64,000 bases of DNA from Albugo candida (taxonomy: Eukaryota > Oomycota > Peronosporomycetes > Albuginales > Albuginaceae), in assembly GCA_905220665.1 (NCBI GenBank), contig CAJNAR010000179.1, forward strand, positions 1-64,000. Direction: 5' to 3'. The translations under genes were made by a program, and so were the position numbers. Each line of letters opens with the position of its first letter. Positions within the stretch are counted from its first letter, which is position 1. Positions 25,632 through 35,472 of the stretch are shown piece after piece. Below the pieces are notes generated by a model. The model saw only the letters and a list, made by a program, of their open reading frames with translations. It made no database searches and was not told where the DNA came from.

Positions 25632-25867
25632 GTGTAACAGAATTACACGTCGGTTAGTAACCGTTTTGACAGTGTGGTACACATTTGGAACGCTTTCGGA
25701 GCTGACGCGTGTCAGCCGCCGGACATTCGTGTCTGCGTTTAAAGTAAGTACTCTTCTATAAAAAAATCAAGTCAGCTCCCCTTTTGATCAACTAGAGACA
25801 CGTGCCTGGTTAAGACGTCTCAGATCTTGTACATTTTGTGCTAGCGTCCTTTGAACAAGGACCTTAA
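25632..25867 (+). repeat. 3' LTR of the gypsy element (truncated)
   Basis: Starts TGTAACAGAATTACACG and matches the left LTR to ACCTTAA at 25867, where similarity stops abruptly. Substitutions and small indels distinguish the copies. The missing end suggests truncation by the neighbouring DDE element. Confidence 0.75.
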
Positions 25868-27987
25868 CGGAAAATAAGTGCGAAAAACTTGGAGCAGATG
25901 AGCATGTTCATGGACGAAATGGTGAAAAATTTGCCTGAACAGTAATGATTATTCTCATACAGCCAGTGAATTTGAAAGTGAAAAGGAAAGAGAAAACGGC
26001 GTCGAAGATGCTGACACAGTCATCAGCAACATAGAGAGATCTTTTATTCTAGTTCTGGCCAACAGCAATCGCCGCATTCGCTATTTTGGTAACTCGTTGC
26101 GTACACGCATACGCAAGAGCGCGATGCTGAAAAGGCTGCAGCAGGCTCAAAACCATTGACATCGTACTGGCAGCCGAAGGCAACGGTTGTGGAAGTTGTT
26201 GGACAGGATGAGATTGATGCGGAAAGCGAAGCGGATGATGAAGCTCATAGCGATGAGAATGGTGATGTACATAGCGGTTGTGGTCAGACGTGGCTCTCAA
26301 CATGGTAATAGATAAGCTCACCAAGCTGGCATAGAAGGAAGAAAGGGAAAACCATGCGGCGCGTGCGCATGTCTCTGCAATACTTGCATACTTTCGCTTG
26401 ATAGAACCCGGAAGGAAAAGGATGGCTTCCAGCTCCCTTATCGCATATGCAGCAAGAAAGGGAGTGTATTACACGCAAATAATTCGCACTCGGGCCTTCG
26501 CCTTCCTAGAGAATGGTTCTCTTCCTGAATTGAGGAAAGTAAAGCATGCCAAACGAAAAATCTCCTTCCTGATGAAGGTTGTATTCTGCCTTTGCAACAG
26601 TACCTTCGTGAAAACAAATTTAACTCGATGGTTTTAAGGAACACACGAATACTAAGATCCTTGTGGGATTAGGCTATGAACCTTTGCCAGCGATATGTGT
26701 GAGAACAATGATGCGCTGGCTGAATGCCTAGAATATTAAGTACCGTGAGTAACAAAAGGACATATATGAAGATGGGCATGAAACGGAAGACAACCTCAAA
26801 CATCGCCATGAATTTCTCGAAAAAATGGAGGAGCTAGCACCTCGGATACCTATCATCCCAACGATAGGGGAAGATCGCGAATGCGAAATAATTTGGCCAT
26901 CAGCCAACTTTCTACAACTTCTTTTGACGAAATCACGTTCTCCGCCAATAATGATTTGCAACGCCTTTGGCTGCCATATGGTGAACACCCATTGCAATAG
27001 AAAGGTCAAGGAAGAAGTATTCATGTGAGCAAATTCATGTGCTCAATTTCAGGACGTCTAGAATTGGATGAAGAAAAACGAGCGTGGTGTTCTGCTCAAC
27101 CAGAAGAAGCATGTCTTATAATTCACCCTGGTGTCAACCACGATGGCTGGTGGGAATCAAAGGACCTTTCTAATCAACTTCGCGATCGAGCCATACCTAT
27201 ATTTGAGGCTCAATTTCCAGGCATGCGAGCACTTTTTCTCTTTGATAACGCCGCAAGCCATGCTTCCTTTTCCGACAACGCTCTCGGTGCAAATCGAATG
27301 AACCTTAGTCCAGGTGGAAAATATCCTCCTATGCGGGCGACAACCTGGGGTGATGAAGTTCGTCATGAGATGACTTTCCCCGAGGATGATGGAGACGAAA
27401 ACCTTCGTGGAAAACCAAAGGGCATCAAAATTATTCTTGAGGAACGCGGTATTTGGCGTGCAGGACTAACGCTTGACTGTCGCGGAATGTGTCCTCCGAT
27501 GTTACAAAACTGCTATGCAAGAAAAGTATCGCAAACCAGCCCGATTTTCTGCAACAGACGTGCATGTTGGAGGAACTGATTGTGAGTTCTGGCGACATGA
27601 TTATTCTTTACCCAAAGCTTCATTGCGAGCTTAATTTTCTTGAGAACTTTTGGGGTGCTGCCAAACGACACGCTCGCAAAAATTGAAATTATTCCTGGGT
27701 TGGATTGATAGAGATGGTCCCAAAGGCACTGAAATCGTAACTCTGGATGAGATACGCCACCACTATCGAAATGCACAACAATACCTGGACGTTTATCGCA
27801 AAGGATGAAGCGGTAAAGCCGCGGAATATGCGGTCAAGAAATACCGCTCGCACCGACGTTTGCCGAAATCCATCCTGATGAACATAAGCTGCCTTACAGC
27901 ATGATATTGGATATGTATTACAGACCCGAAACGTTACGCTCTCTCATTGGCTACAGTATATCTATCTATTTATAGGATATAAATAAA
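25868..27987 (+). mobile_element. Degenerate DDE transposon, relative of a fungal transposase family
   Basis: The block between the truncated gypsy LTR and the MULE contains a broken transposase. Its end is the family hallmark YPKLHCELNFLENFWGAAKR followed shortly by HARKN. This matches a DDE-superfamily endonuclease family (IS630/Tc1-like) that is common in fungi, where the motif is FYPKFHCELNFIExxWGxxKR. I could not identify its terminal inverted repeats; the outer limits given are simply the neighbouring elements. Confidence 0.7.
26338..27805 (+). pseudogene. Broken DDE transposase gene
   Basis: Pieces in several frames keep the family order. The N-terminal helical region reads ARKGVYYTQIIRTRAFAFLENGSLPE (26.45-26.53 kb, residues in two runs). 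The core has HPGVNHDGWWESKDL and ALFLFDNAASHASF with the second catalytic Asp, then MNLSPGGKYPPMR. The C-terminus has LHCELNFLENFWGAAKR carrying the catalytic Glu. The first catalytic Asp, expected as VSDF shortly before GRL, seems replaced: the sequence reads VSKFMCSISGRLEL. At least four frameshifts or stops interrupt the gene. Confidence 0.75.
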
Positions 27988-28105
27988 GGGATCCGCTAAC
28001 GACCCATCACTTTTTCGCTAACGACCCATCACCAAAATTCCAGCCAATCACAGACCTCCAGGGCTTTCCAGGGGAATCGAGATACAGTATTTTTTAGAAT
28101 ACAAA
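27988..28105 (+). repeat. Left terminal inverted repeat of the MULE
   Basis: Pairs with 30265-30374 in inverted orientation over GGGATCCGCTAACGA, the doubled CGCTAACGACCCATCAC motif, the CCAGCCAATCACAGAC segment, a TTTCCAGGGGA segment and a GATACAGTATTTTTT segment. Confidence 0.85.
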
Positions 28106-28198
28106 GTAATTCACCTTTGCCAAGTTCATAGTTGCCATCTTCTTTCCAACTTCCGATCTCCACTCATATCAGTCTTCGTCAGCCTTATCATATCAACG

Positions 28199-30141
28199 AT
28201 GAACCCCCTTGACCTTGAATCTCTTCCTGACCATGTATTTGGTACCTTGAAGGAAGCCCGTGATGCGGTTGACAAGTTGTTCCAAGATGAAGGGTACATA
28301 ATGACCATCTTGCGCACCAGACACGTTGGAAACAAACCCTCTGGAGAGGTCGGTCAAAGGACTTGACCTAGCATGCTCTTGCAGTGGAAGACTATGGACC
28401 ATTTCTTTACAACAACAACAGCGTCAACGCATACGAGGAAGTCGCGCTACCGCTTGCAACTTAACTTGTTGATTCTTCGGCGTGCAGAACTTGAATGGCT
28501 GGTGAAGCTTGGCATGCATGACCACAGCCATGAACTTTTTGTGGACCCTAAGGTCCATCCACAAGATCACGCACTCACAAATGAACAGCGCGCTGTGGCT
28601 CTTGGTATTATCCTTGATGGTCTCCCACCTGTCCGCATTGTGGCAAGCATGAGAAGGCAAAATGTCTCAAGGGAATGTCTCCGCTCTATACTTCACCCAG
28701 TTCGATGATGAGCGCAAGCTTACTCACCTGCTTATTGTTTTTGCATCTGCAAAAGAAATCTGCAGTAAATGCAGCGCCAACAAGATCTGGCTCATTGACT
28801 CAACCGTACAAGACCAATCGCTTTGGTCTACCGCTTGCACATGCTGTTGGAGTTACCGCTACTGGCCAAGCTTCACATTTGCATACTGCTTCATGTCAGC
28901 AGAAGGCGAGGACAACTACCTTTGGGCCGTGCACCTCATCCGTGAGGTTTTCAACTGGTTCTCTCTGCCAACATCTACTACGTTTGTCACTGATCGCGAG
29001 CTGGCGCTGATGAATGCACTGGATAGAGTCTTCCCAGATGCAAATTTTTTGCTGTGTCGCTGGCACATCAGCAAGAATATTCTGAGCAAGCAGCGGAAAA
29101 CCTTTGCATAAATGGAAGCTTTCCAGAAGCTTAACCAAGCATAGAATCTACTTGTCTCGTCAAAAACTGCAGAGAACTACGAGACCCAGCTGGCATTAAT
29201 GCGCACCGAATTCCCCCATCATGTCATGACATATCTTGAAGAGACATGGCTCATCTACAAGAACCGATTTGTGTATTACCTCTTGCGTGGCAAGCTGTAT
29301 TTTGGGAATACCACAACTTCACGAGTAGAGGGTGCACATGCAACATTGAAAAATTGAATTCGGCCATCCTTTGGCGATCTCTGACAGTGGAGACAGCATG
29401 CAAGCTTGTCTGTGAGGGTCAGCTGGCATCAATTCGTCAGCAAACAGCATTGCATCGGGCTACTGCTGATTTACAATTTGGGGCAACTTTTACTGCTGTC
29501 ATGGGCAAGATTTCTGTGACCGCATTGAAGCTGGCATTCAAACAATACCAAGAGAGTCAAGTAGGAGGCGAATGCTCAGGTAGGTGTCAATCAACCCATG
29601 GCATTCCCTGCAAGCATCTCCTCCGCAATTCATCTCCGCTGGCTTGCGAGGATTTCCTCCAGCATTGGTCGTTGGTACAGCCAGCTTGTGCGGTTACACT
29701 ACTGGAAGCAAACAACAATGAATTCATTGACGCAGATCTGCAGAGAATTCGTAATGAATTCAATCAAGCATTACAATTCCACCGCCGGATGATTCGTGAC
29801 CACAAATGCAACACTACCTGATGCCACAGTACTCAACCCTGTTGTAATACGAGCTCGTGGCCGACCTGCTGGTTCGCTAAACAGTAGGATCCCTACATCA
29901 TCCACGCAGAGGGACCCCTAGCAGTTTGAGCATGTTGAAGCCTCTTTTCAGCGACAACGAATATACGGAAACTGTCGCCAGATTGGCCACAATCAAAGGA
30001 GTTGCCAGAATCCAACAATAGCACCTGCATCGGCAGCACTAACAGCAGCAGCACTACCAGCAGCTGGCAATCTTGCAGCGCTTGGCGCTGCTGACGAGTG
30101 GAAGTACCCAGGCTGGCCCACAGATGCCTGGGATCACATTT
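28199..30141 (+). pseudogene. Broken MULE transposase gene
   Basis: The coding region starts at ATG 28199 (MNPLDLESLPDHVFGTLKEA), the FAR1-like front of Mutator transposases. It continues through frameshifts into the MULE core. IWLIDST (about 28.79 kb) holds the first catalytic Asp and is followed, after a shift, by KTNRFGLPLAHAVGVTATGQ. FVTDRELALMNALDRVFPDA (28.98-29.04 kb) holds the second Asp, and LLCRWHISKNI follows. A SWIM-type zinc finger (CQSTHGIPCKH, about 29.59-29.62 kb) follows. The C-terminus has an AT-hook-like RARGRPAGS (about 29.85 kb) and a zinc-knuckle-like NCRQIGHNQRSC (about 29.98 kb). Several frame breaks make it non-functional. Confidence 0.85.
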
Positions 30142-30264
30142 GAGTCCATAGAATTATATCTCTTTCGGAAAGCTACTATATATCTATCTAGAATAGGCTT
30201 AAATTTCATCAATCAACGTTGCTTTGCAACGTAAACAATAGCACCAATTTTAAAAGATGAATTA

Positions 30265-30374
30265 TTCTGTAAAAAAAAATACTGTATCGCAACTCCCCTG
30301 GAAAGTCTGTGATTGGCTGGAAATATGGGGGTGATGGGTCGTTAGCGAAAAGTGCTGGATCGTTAGCGGATCCC
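30265..30374 (-). repeat. Right terminal inverted repeat of the MULE
   Basis: The inverted partner of 27988-28105. It ends 125 bp before the start codon of the KIF-binding protein gene, so it sits in or next to that gene's promoter. Confidence 0.85.
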
Positions 30375-30499
30375 TTTTTTATATTCCTTTGATAATTACA
30401 ATACATCAACGGTAATTCGCTGCATTCTCAATTAGCGCTGAACATTCGGCCAACATTCGTGCAGGGCAGTAAGATCGCGCGTGCAACGAATCGGTAACG

Positions 30500-32594
30500 A
30501 TGGAATTAGCGGAGGTGGAGTCGCTTTTTCAGCGCGCTGAGCAATGTGTAAAGGTGGATCCAGTTTGGCATGAATCGCTCGCTTGATTGATGTCCTGTCT
30601 TAGCACCCTTATCCGAAGGCTGAATCGTACGCTTCGAACCACTGCGCTATAGAAATGCTCCAGGCTTATCTAAAGCAACCGAAGACGTCGATGGTATACG
30701 CACAACTTCTTTTGATCCACTTATTTTTCAATCTCATTTCACAGGCGAGAGCACTCACGCAAAGTAAACTTGGAATCTACCTTATGCAATCGAATGACTC
30801 TCACCGTATGCAGCGATGTTTATTGTTTTCGTAATTGATGTTTTGAAAGATGCACAGGAAGCATTTGAGGGAGCAGTAAAATTTCTATTCCCCCAATTGG
30901 AGCAATTTGCAACTACTACTTGTAGTTTATCGGGTGCTTGCGAAGATTCACAGAAAGTGAATTTTGATGTCGGAAGCTTTCGATCCAGCGTCCAAGGTAT
31001 GAACCAACTGAATCCGAATTGTTGTACTTGGCTGATAGTTCAATCCGCTGTCAGCACTAGTGTACACTGATACACATAATGAAAATGTGCTTTGCGGACC
31101 ATTTCGCGACCTTATTATCGGTGAAGCTAATTTAATCAAGAGCTCCTATAATTCTCATGACATCTCGTAGATATGCTTACTCAGCTTGGAATGATTTTTT
31201 ACAACCGCTCTGATTCACTTCGCGCACTCTGCTATTTCTGTGCATGCGAGAAATTATGCAGTGATTCATTGACACCTGTATACACGATGCAGACACATAT
31301 ACAATTTTACTTGGCTCAAGTATACGCTTGCCTCCAATGTCATGCTGAGTCAGCCAAGTACTGCGTTCTCACTCTTGCATATCAATTGAGATCACATCTA
31401 TCGAGATCAAATACAGTAGTATTTGATCACGAGGATTGGATCTCGAACGCCTTGCAGCTGGTTCAATTCTTTCTAAAAAGAGGCAAGCAAACATATCAAG
31501 CTTCGGTTATGCTCCTCGCGTCTGAGCAAATTTTATATCAGGATAAAATTACTATGTGTGATATACAAAGCAAAAGTCCACTATCTGCGGAAGTTCAATT
31601 GTCATGGGCATCGCTGCAACTACGCGTACTCGAACAAGCTCATGACGAAAATGTTACAGAGCATAATGATTACGTTCCAGTTGACGAGATCACCGAAGTG
31701 TTAGAACTAATATCGGAACAAAAATCCCATCAACCATCCGTCGGATTACAGTGCGAGGATTCGGAGAAAGTGATAATGCAGTCCAAGTGGCTGAAAATGC
31801 GATATGTAAATCCGGAAACCATTCATTTATATGATGATGCTGTCCAAGTGTTCTGTCTTGGAATGAAAGCATGCGAGGATGCGAAGAACCACTTTCAAAT
31901 GGACGGCTATGTAAGTACACACATACGAATCTGCCAAATACAGAGCAAGCTATTTGATCGTTTGTCGAAGTTTGAATGCGATCCAAAGCGTCAATACTCG
32001 TTGCAACTGCGTCGGTATCACACGCTTCGACCAATACTTGAAGCTGACATAAATATCAATGCTTTTGGAGATCTCGTGCAACAAGTTGCGTATGAGGGTG
32101 GCGAAATTTTGGCTGATCTGTACGACCGCAAGCTATTGCTGGAGGCATCGCGCACCATTTCTGGCTCGAGCTCGGGTAGAGGTATCATGTACGCATCACG
32201 AGCCATCCTCTGTTATGAACAGTATGTGCGTTGCTTTTATGCGTCTGATCCTAAAGTTGTCCCCCGTGGAAATCACGCTACGCTTCCGAAAGATCCCAAA
32301 TTATTGAGTGCGAACGATATGCACGCGTTACTCCTTGGTTACTTTGCACTTGCGCAATTGTGCAGCAGGATTACGTTCAAAGATGATGCTATAAAGACAA
32401 GAGAATTCTGGAAACTTGGGTTGGCGTACTTCGAAACAATAGTACTTTTCAGAAAAAAGTTCGATGAAACCAACGAATTGGAAGGACGCAAATTGCAAGA
32501 GCGGTTTAAGACTGAATTTAGTTTGACTGAGGAGATGCTTCAACTATTGCCAGAAAAAATTAACGTGTTGGTGTACCGCGGAAATCAATTATAA
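30500..32594 (+). CDS. KIF-binding protein (KBP/KIFBP) family
   Basis: My model has five exons: 30500-30553, 30604-30805, 30850-30996, 31055-31120 and 31171-32594, with GT-AG introns of 50, 44, 58 and 50 bp. It gives 630 residues, close to the roughly 620 of animal KBP. The family is recognised by DMLTQLGMIFYNRSDSLRA, then HIQFYLAQVYACLQCHAESAKYC, YASRAILCYEQYVR, and the closing EMLQLLPEKINVL, all matching conserved KBP segments. The fold is a TPR-like helical solenoid. In animals KBP binds kinesin motor domains and blocks their attachment to microtubules; a role in kinesin control for flagellar or hyphal transport here is inference. Intron 2 (44 bp) is the least certain junction. A MULE ends 125 bp upstream. 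Confidence 0.85.
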
Positions 32595-33258
32595 TTTGCG
32601 ATTTCCCAGAGCGAACTGACAAGAAAAATATCGTAGTGTGTTTTCTAGACTAATTGCTATTGCTAGTTATCATTGCTAGCTATCTTCCATAGCATGTAGT
32701 AGGCCCAATTCTTGACTTATCTGACGCAAAAGGTGTCCGCAAGTGTCCAATGTCTTGTATCCTACCAAGTTCCTTCCATTCACCTTTCTGTCAATGAATC
32801 GCGTCATCACATTACATGCGGGTGAAATGCAGGAGACACGACGCGTCTATTTATGAACGACACCAGACCTTTGAGTAGAGTCGGTCTGTAGGGTGCATCT
32901 CTCATCATCATTTGAATTTTTGCCTTCGCGAAAACAATGAGTCCGGCATATGTACATGATACCTTACTTTCTTCGAAGATGTAATGCTTTCAGAAGAAAA
33001 GTTTCTAACAATATCTTCTTCGACAGTCTTTTTAATGTGTGCAACATGTAAGAAACATTAGTAACTCATTCGGCCACACATTAGTCGTAATATGAATTCT
33101 TTGATGCGCAGATATAAAGAGGACACAGCGACTTACTCCAACAGTCTGCTATCTTGTAATCGTCAGTCTTGAATCAGCAACTAGCCATTCTCAACGGTAC
33201 TTGCGTTCTCTCACACAAAATCCGCATCGTCCTCGAACACGTGAAACTTGTGCGTAAA
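32595..33258. other. Intergenic, nothing recognised
   Basis: About 660 bp between the KIF-binding protein gene and the Ser-rich gene. It should hold the 3' end of the first and the promoter of the second; no element stands out. Confidence 0.5.
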
Positions 33259-34023
33259 ATGTCTTCTACTCGAATGAAATCAGGAATGAAGTCAGGCCAT
33301 ACTAGACGATATACAGAATCGTCTATGCGGACAAACTCCAATACTAGTCAAAATGGACCACTCACTAGCGAAAGAGAGAACATTGACAATTTGCGTCGCA
33401 AACTGCAAGGTATACATCGTCAGCAAGAACGACTTTCAGCATCGAGTATGCACTCGGACCAAAGTGTTGGTAGCGGCTCATCTCTGTTTCGATGTTATAG
33501 TGGTCCCCCACCACCGCAGTCGATCGGAGTACCAATTGAGTGCACCCCGTCACCCGCTATTCCCTCAGTTTACTTTGAAAATCTTTTGGAACATGTTGCT
33601 ATTTCGACGCAAAGTGCACCAGTTTCCCGAATTTCTCCTTCTAGTATACAGAGTCGGAAACATTGCGGGCCACCGTCACACAGATACCGTTCTACAAGAC
33701 CGCATGGAAGACTGGATGTACCATCGCACAAGTACAAAGTCGAAAATTCAGGATCGCACCAAATATGTTTCGAATCGGCACGGGCCAAAGATGCAGCACA
33801 TATCACACAGTTAAAGAGCGATTCGGATCAAAACAAGTGCTATAAAACTTCTTCAGATGTCCACCGTGGCGTCCCACCTAATATGGTACGACAAGAACCA
33901 AAAAATGACGTCAAGAAATCGGTACGTGAACCTTTCTCAGTTAAGATGCGATCGACTATGCATAAGTGTATTCCACATTCTACTGGCATACATCAGTCGA
34001 GCACATCAGTATTGCGAAAATGA
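33259..34023 (+). CDS. Ser-rich, largely disordered protein of unknown function
   Basis: 254 residues from the first ATG (MSSTRMKSGMKSGHTRRY); the open frame extends 30 codons further upstream but without an ATG. The composition is rich in Ser, Arg, His and Gln, with no membrane segment. A short coiled-coil-like stretch (SERENIDNLRRKLQGIHRQQ, about residues 37-56) is followed by a Pro/Ser-rich region. The basic C-terminal half could bind nucleic acid or cytoskeleton, but nothing specific shows. I do not recognise a family. The intact 254-codon frame and its position among host genes argue that it is real. Confidence 0.55.
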   Translation: MSSTRMKSGMKSGHTRRYTESSMRTNSNTSQNGPLTSERENIDNLRRKLQGIHRQQERLSASSMHSDQSVGSGSSLFRCYSGPPPPQSIGVPIECTPSPAIPSVYFENLLEHVAISTQSAPVSRISPSSIQSRKHCGPPSHRYRSTRPHGRLDVPSHKYKVENSGSHQICFESARAKDAAHITQLKSDSDQNKCYKTSSDVHRGVPPNMVRQEPKNDVKKSVREPFSVKMRSTMHKCIPHSTGIHQSSTSVLRK

Positions 34024-35472
34024 GAAAGCAATTCACACAATGACGCATACCTATCTTTATATTTTAGAACAGATATGACATATACATATATTCATCTTAT
34101 CATGCGCATTAGTTGATCAATTCTTGCACCAATTCGTCGAATATGCGCTCCTATTCAGCGCATAGCGATTGACTAGGTCATCAAGCTATGAACCAATGGA
34201 TAACAACACAAAAGATCACACTTTGGACGCTATTTGCACGAGCACGCCCATGTATCTTAGCATCATCAGACTTTTTTAAAAAACCCGTAGTCATGTCATC
34301 ATGTCTCTGCGAATAATGCGTAAGTTACAATACTCCTCGAAATGCTTTCACACATTACCAAAAGCTATACATTCAATTGCAGCGTGAAGCATTTGTACAT
34401 ATAGTTGGTAATCCAAGCACAGTAAGGAAGCAATAGGATGGGAGGCATAGTCTCATATAAGGCTACAGGTAGCGCTCGAGGATCTGCATTCGTAATGCGA
34501 AACCTTCATTTGTATTCTGCAGCAAAAAATCTACATCAACAGAATGCATCTAGCAGGAGATCCATTTAATCAGGTAATTTCAACCTCGAATCTACTGCAC
34601 GCTCGCTATCGATCTATATAGTTGGATTTGTTGACCGCCCATAAACAGAATATCTAGTTCCGTCACTAGATAGCATGGTGCAGATTGGCTGATGCCAAGC
34701 ATTCTATCTTTGCAATCAATAGTTTCTTCATATGCCTGGGATAGTCATATTCTTCATTATTGCGGCACATGTTGTAAACTGATGCAATATAAAAAATAGT
34801 GAGATGATTCTCACTCAAATAGCCTAGATCTAACGTTGACATTTGTCTCAGTATTCAAACAAAAATAAGGTCTTTAGATCGATATTATTCCTTCTTGTAA
34901 GTTGCGATATACTTTCTTCTGAGAAGTCTCCAAGGTTCCTGTTAGTGTCGGTCTAAATTCATACGAGTGAAGACTGTTCTGTCGACTCGGAGGAAGGCTA
35001 TGATCTCATAGTGGACTCAATGAGGCTTACTTGCACTTGAATAAAATGTCTCTTTTTCGGTGTAAAGCTAGCGTAGACTTTACGGTTTTCAATTATGTGG
35101 AATATCAGAGAACTTGGATAGAGAAATAGGTGAGTAAACGTCGGTGGGTGTTGAGATTCCTAGGCGTAAGCGTCTCGACTTTTATCAGTAAATAGTGCAT
35201 CTTGGTAATGGTATCATGCGTCGTACGCAAGTTCAATATCGTATACGCCTTGGAGCGATTGTAATTCTGAATAGCGAACGCTACGCTAGAAGTCACGAGT
35301 CATAGCTTCTATGCCACGTGCCCTTTGCGATGATGCAATTCTCCAACGAATGTGACTGCCAGAGAATGGATGCATCCTCTTTTCGTGTTGCTTTCCTGCG
35401 AAGCTCACAATCTGTAACTTAGTGATTGAAAGATTGCAACGGTTGTGATAAATCTTCAACTGCCACAATTAT
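34024..35472. other. Intergenic, nothing recognised
   Basis: About 1.45 kb with only short open frames on both strands and no recognisable motif. It presumably includes the promoter of the poly(ADP-ribose) glycohydrolase gene. Confidence 0.5.

Larger units (their letters stand above)
18830..25867 (+). mobile_element. Degenerate Ty3/gypsy chromovirus LTR retrotransposon
   Basis: A plus-strand element with gag, protease, reverse transcriptase, RNase H, integrase and a C-terminal chromodomain in that order, the gypsy/chromovirus arrangement. It is bounded by related LTR blocks. Frames are interrupted many times, although the RT catalytic box YFDDIL (about 22363-22380) is intact. A purine-rich tract (GGTGGGGGATAG) lies directly before the right LTR, as expected for a polypurine tract. 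The right LTR stops after CCTTAA at 25867, while the left one continues past the matching point, so the element looks truncated where the next transposon begins. Confidence 0.9.
27988..30374 (+). mobile_element. MULE (Mutator-like) DNA transposon
   Basis: A 2.39-kb element with terminal inverted repeats of roughly 110 bp starting GGGATCCGCTAACGA at both ends, and an internal broken Mutator-type transposase. Each terminus carries the motif CGCTAACGACCCATCAC twice in tandem, separated by a short T run (one copy at the right end has two substitutions). The similarity seems to extend a little outside GGGATCC (both flanks have GGA-rich then A-rich sequence), so the true ends may lie a few bases further out. 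No convincing 8-10 bp target duplication was found. Confidence 0.85.

Noticed and set aside
30590..30660. tRNA-like A-box sequence on the minus strand
   Set aside because: TAGCGCAGTGG looks like a tRNA A box, but no anticodon stem, T arm or acceptor pairing follows. The plus strand is a coding exon of the KIF-binding protein.
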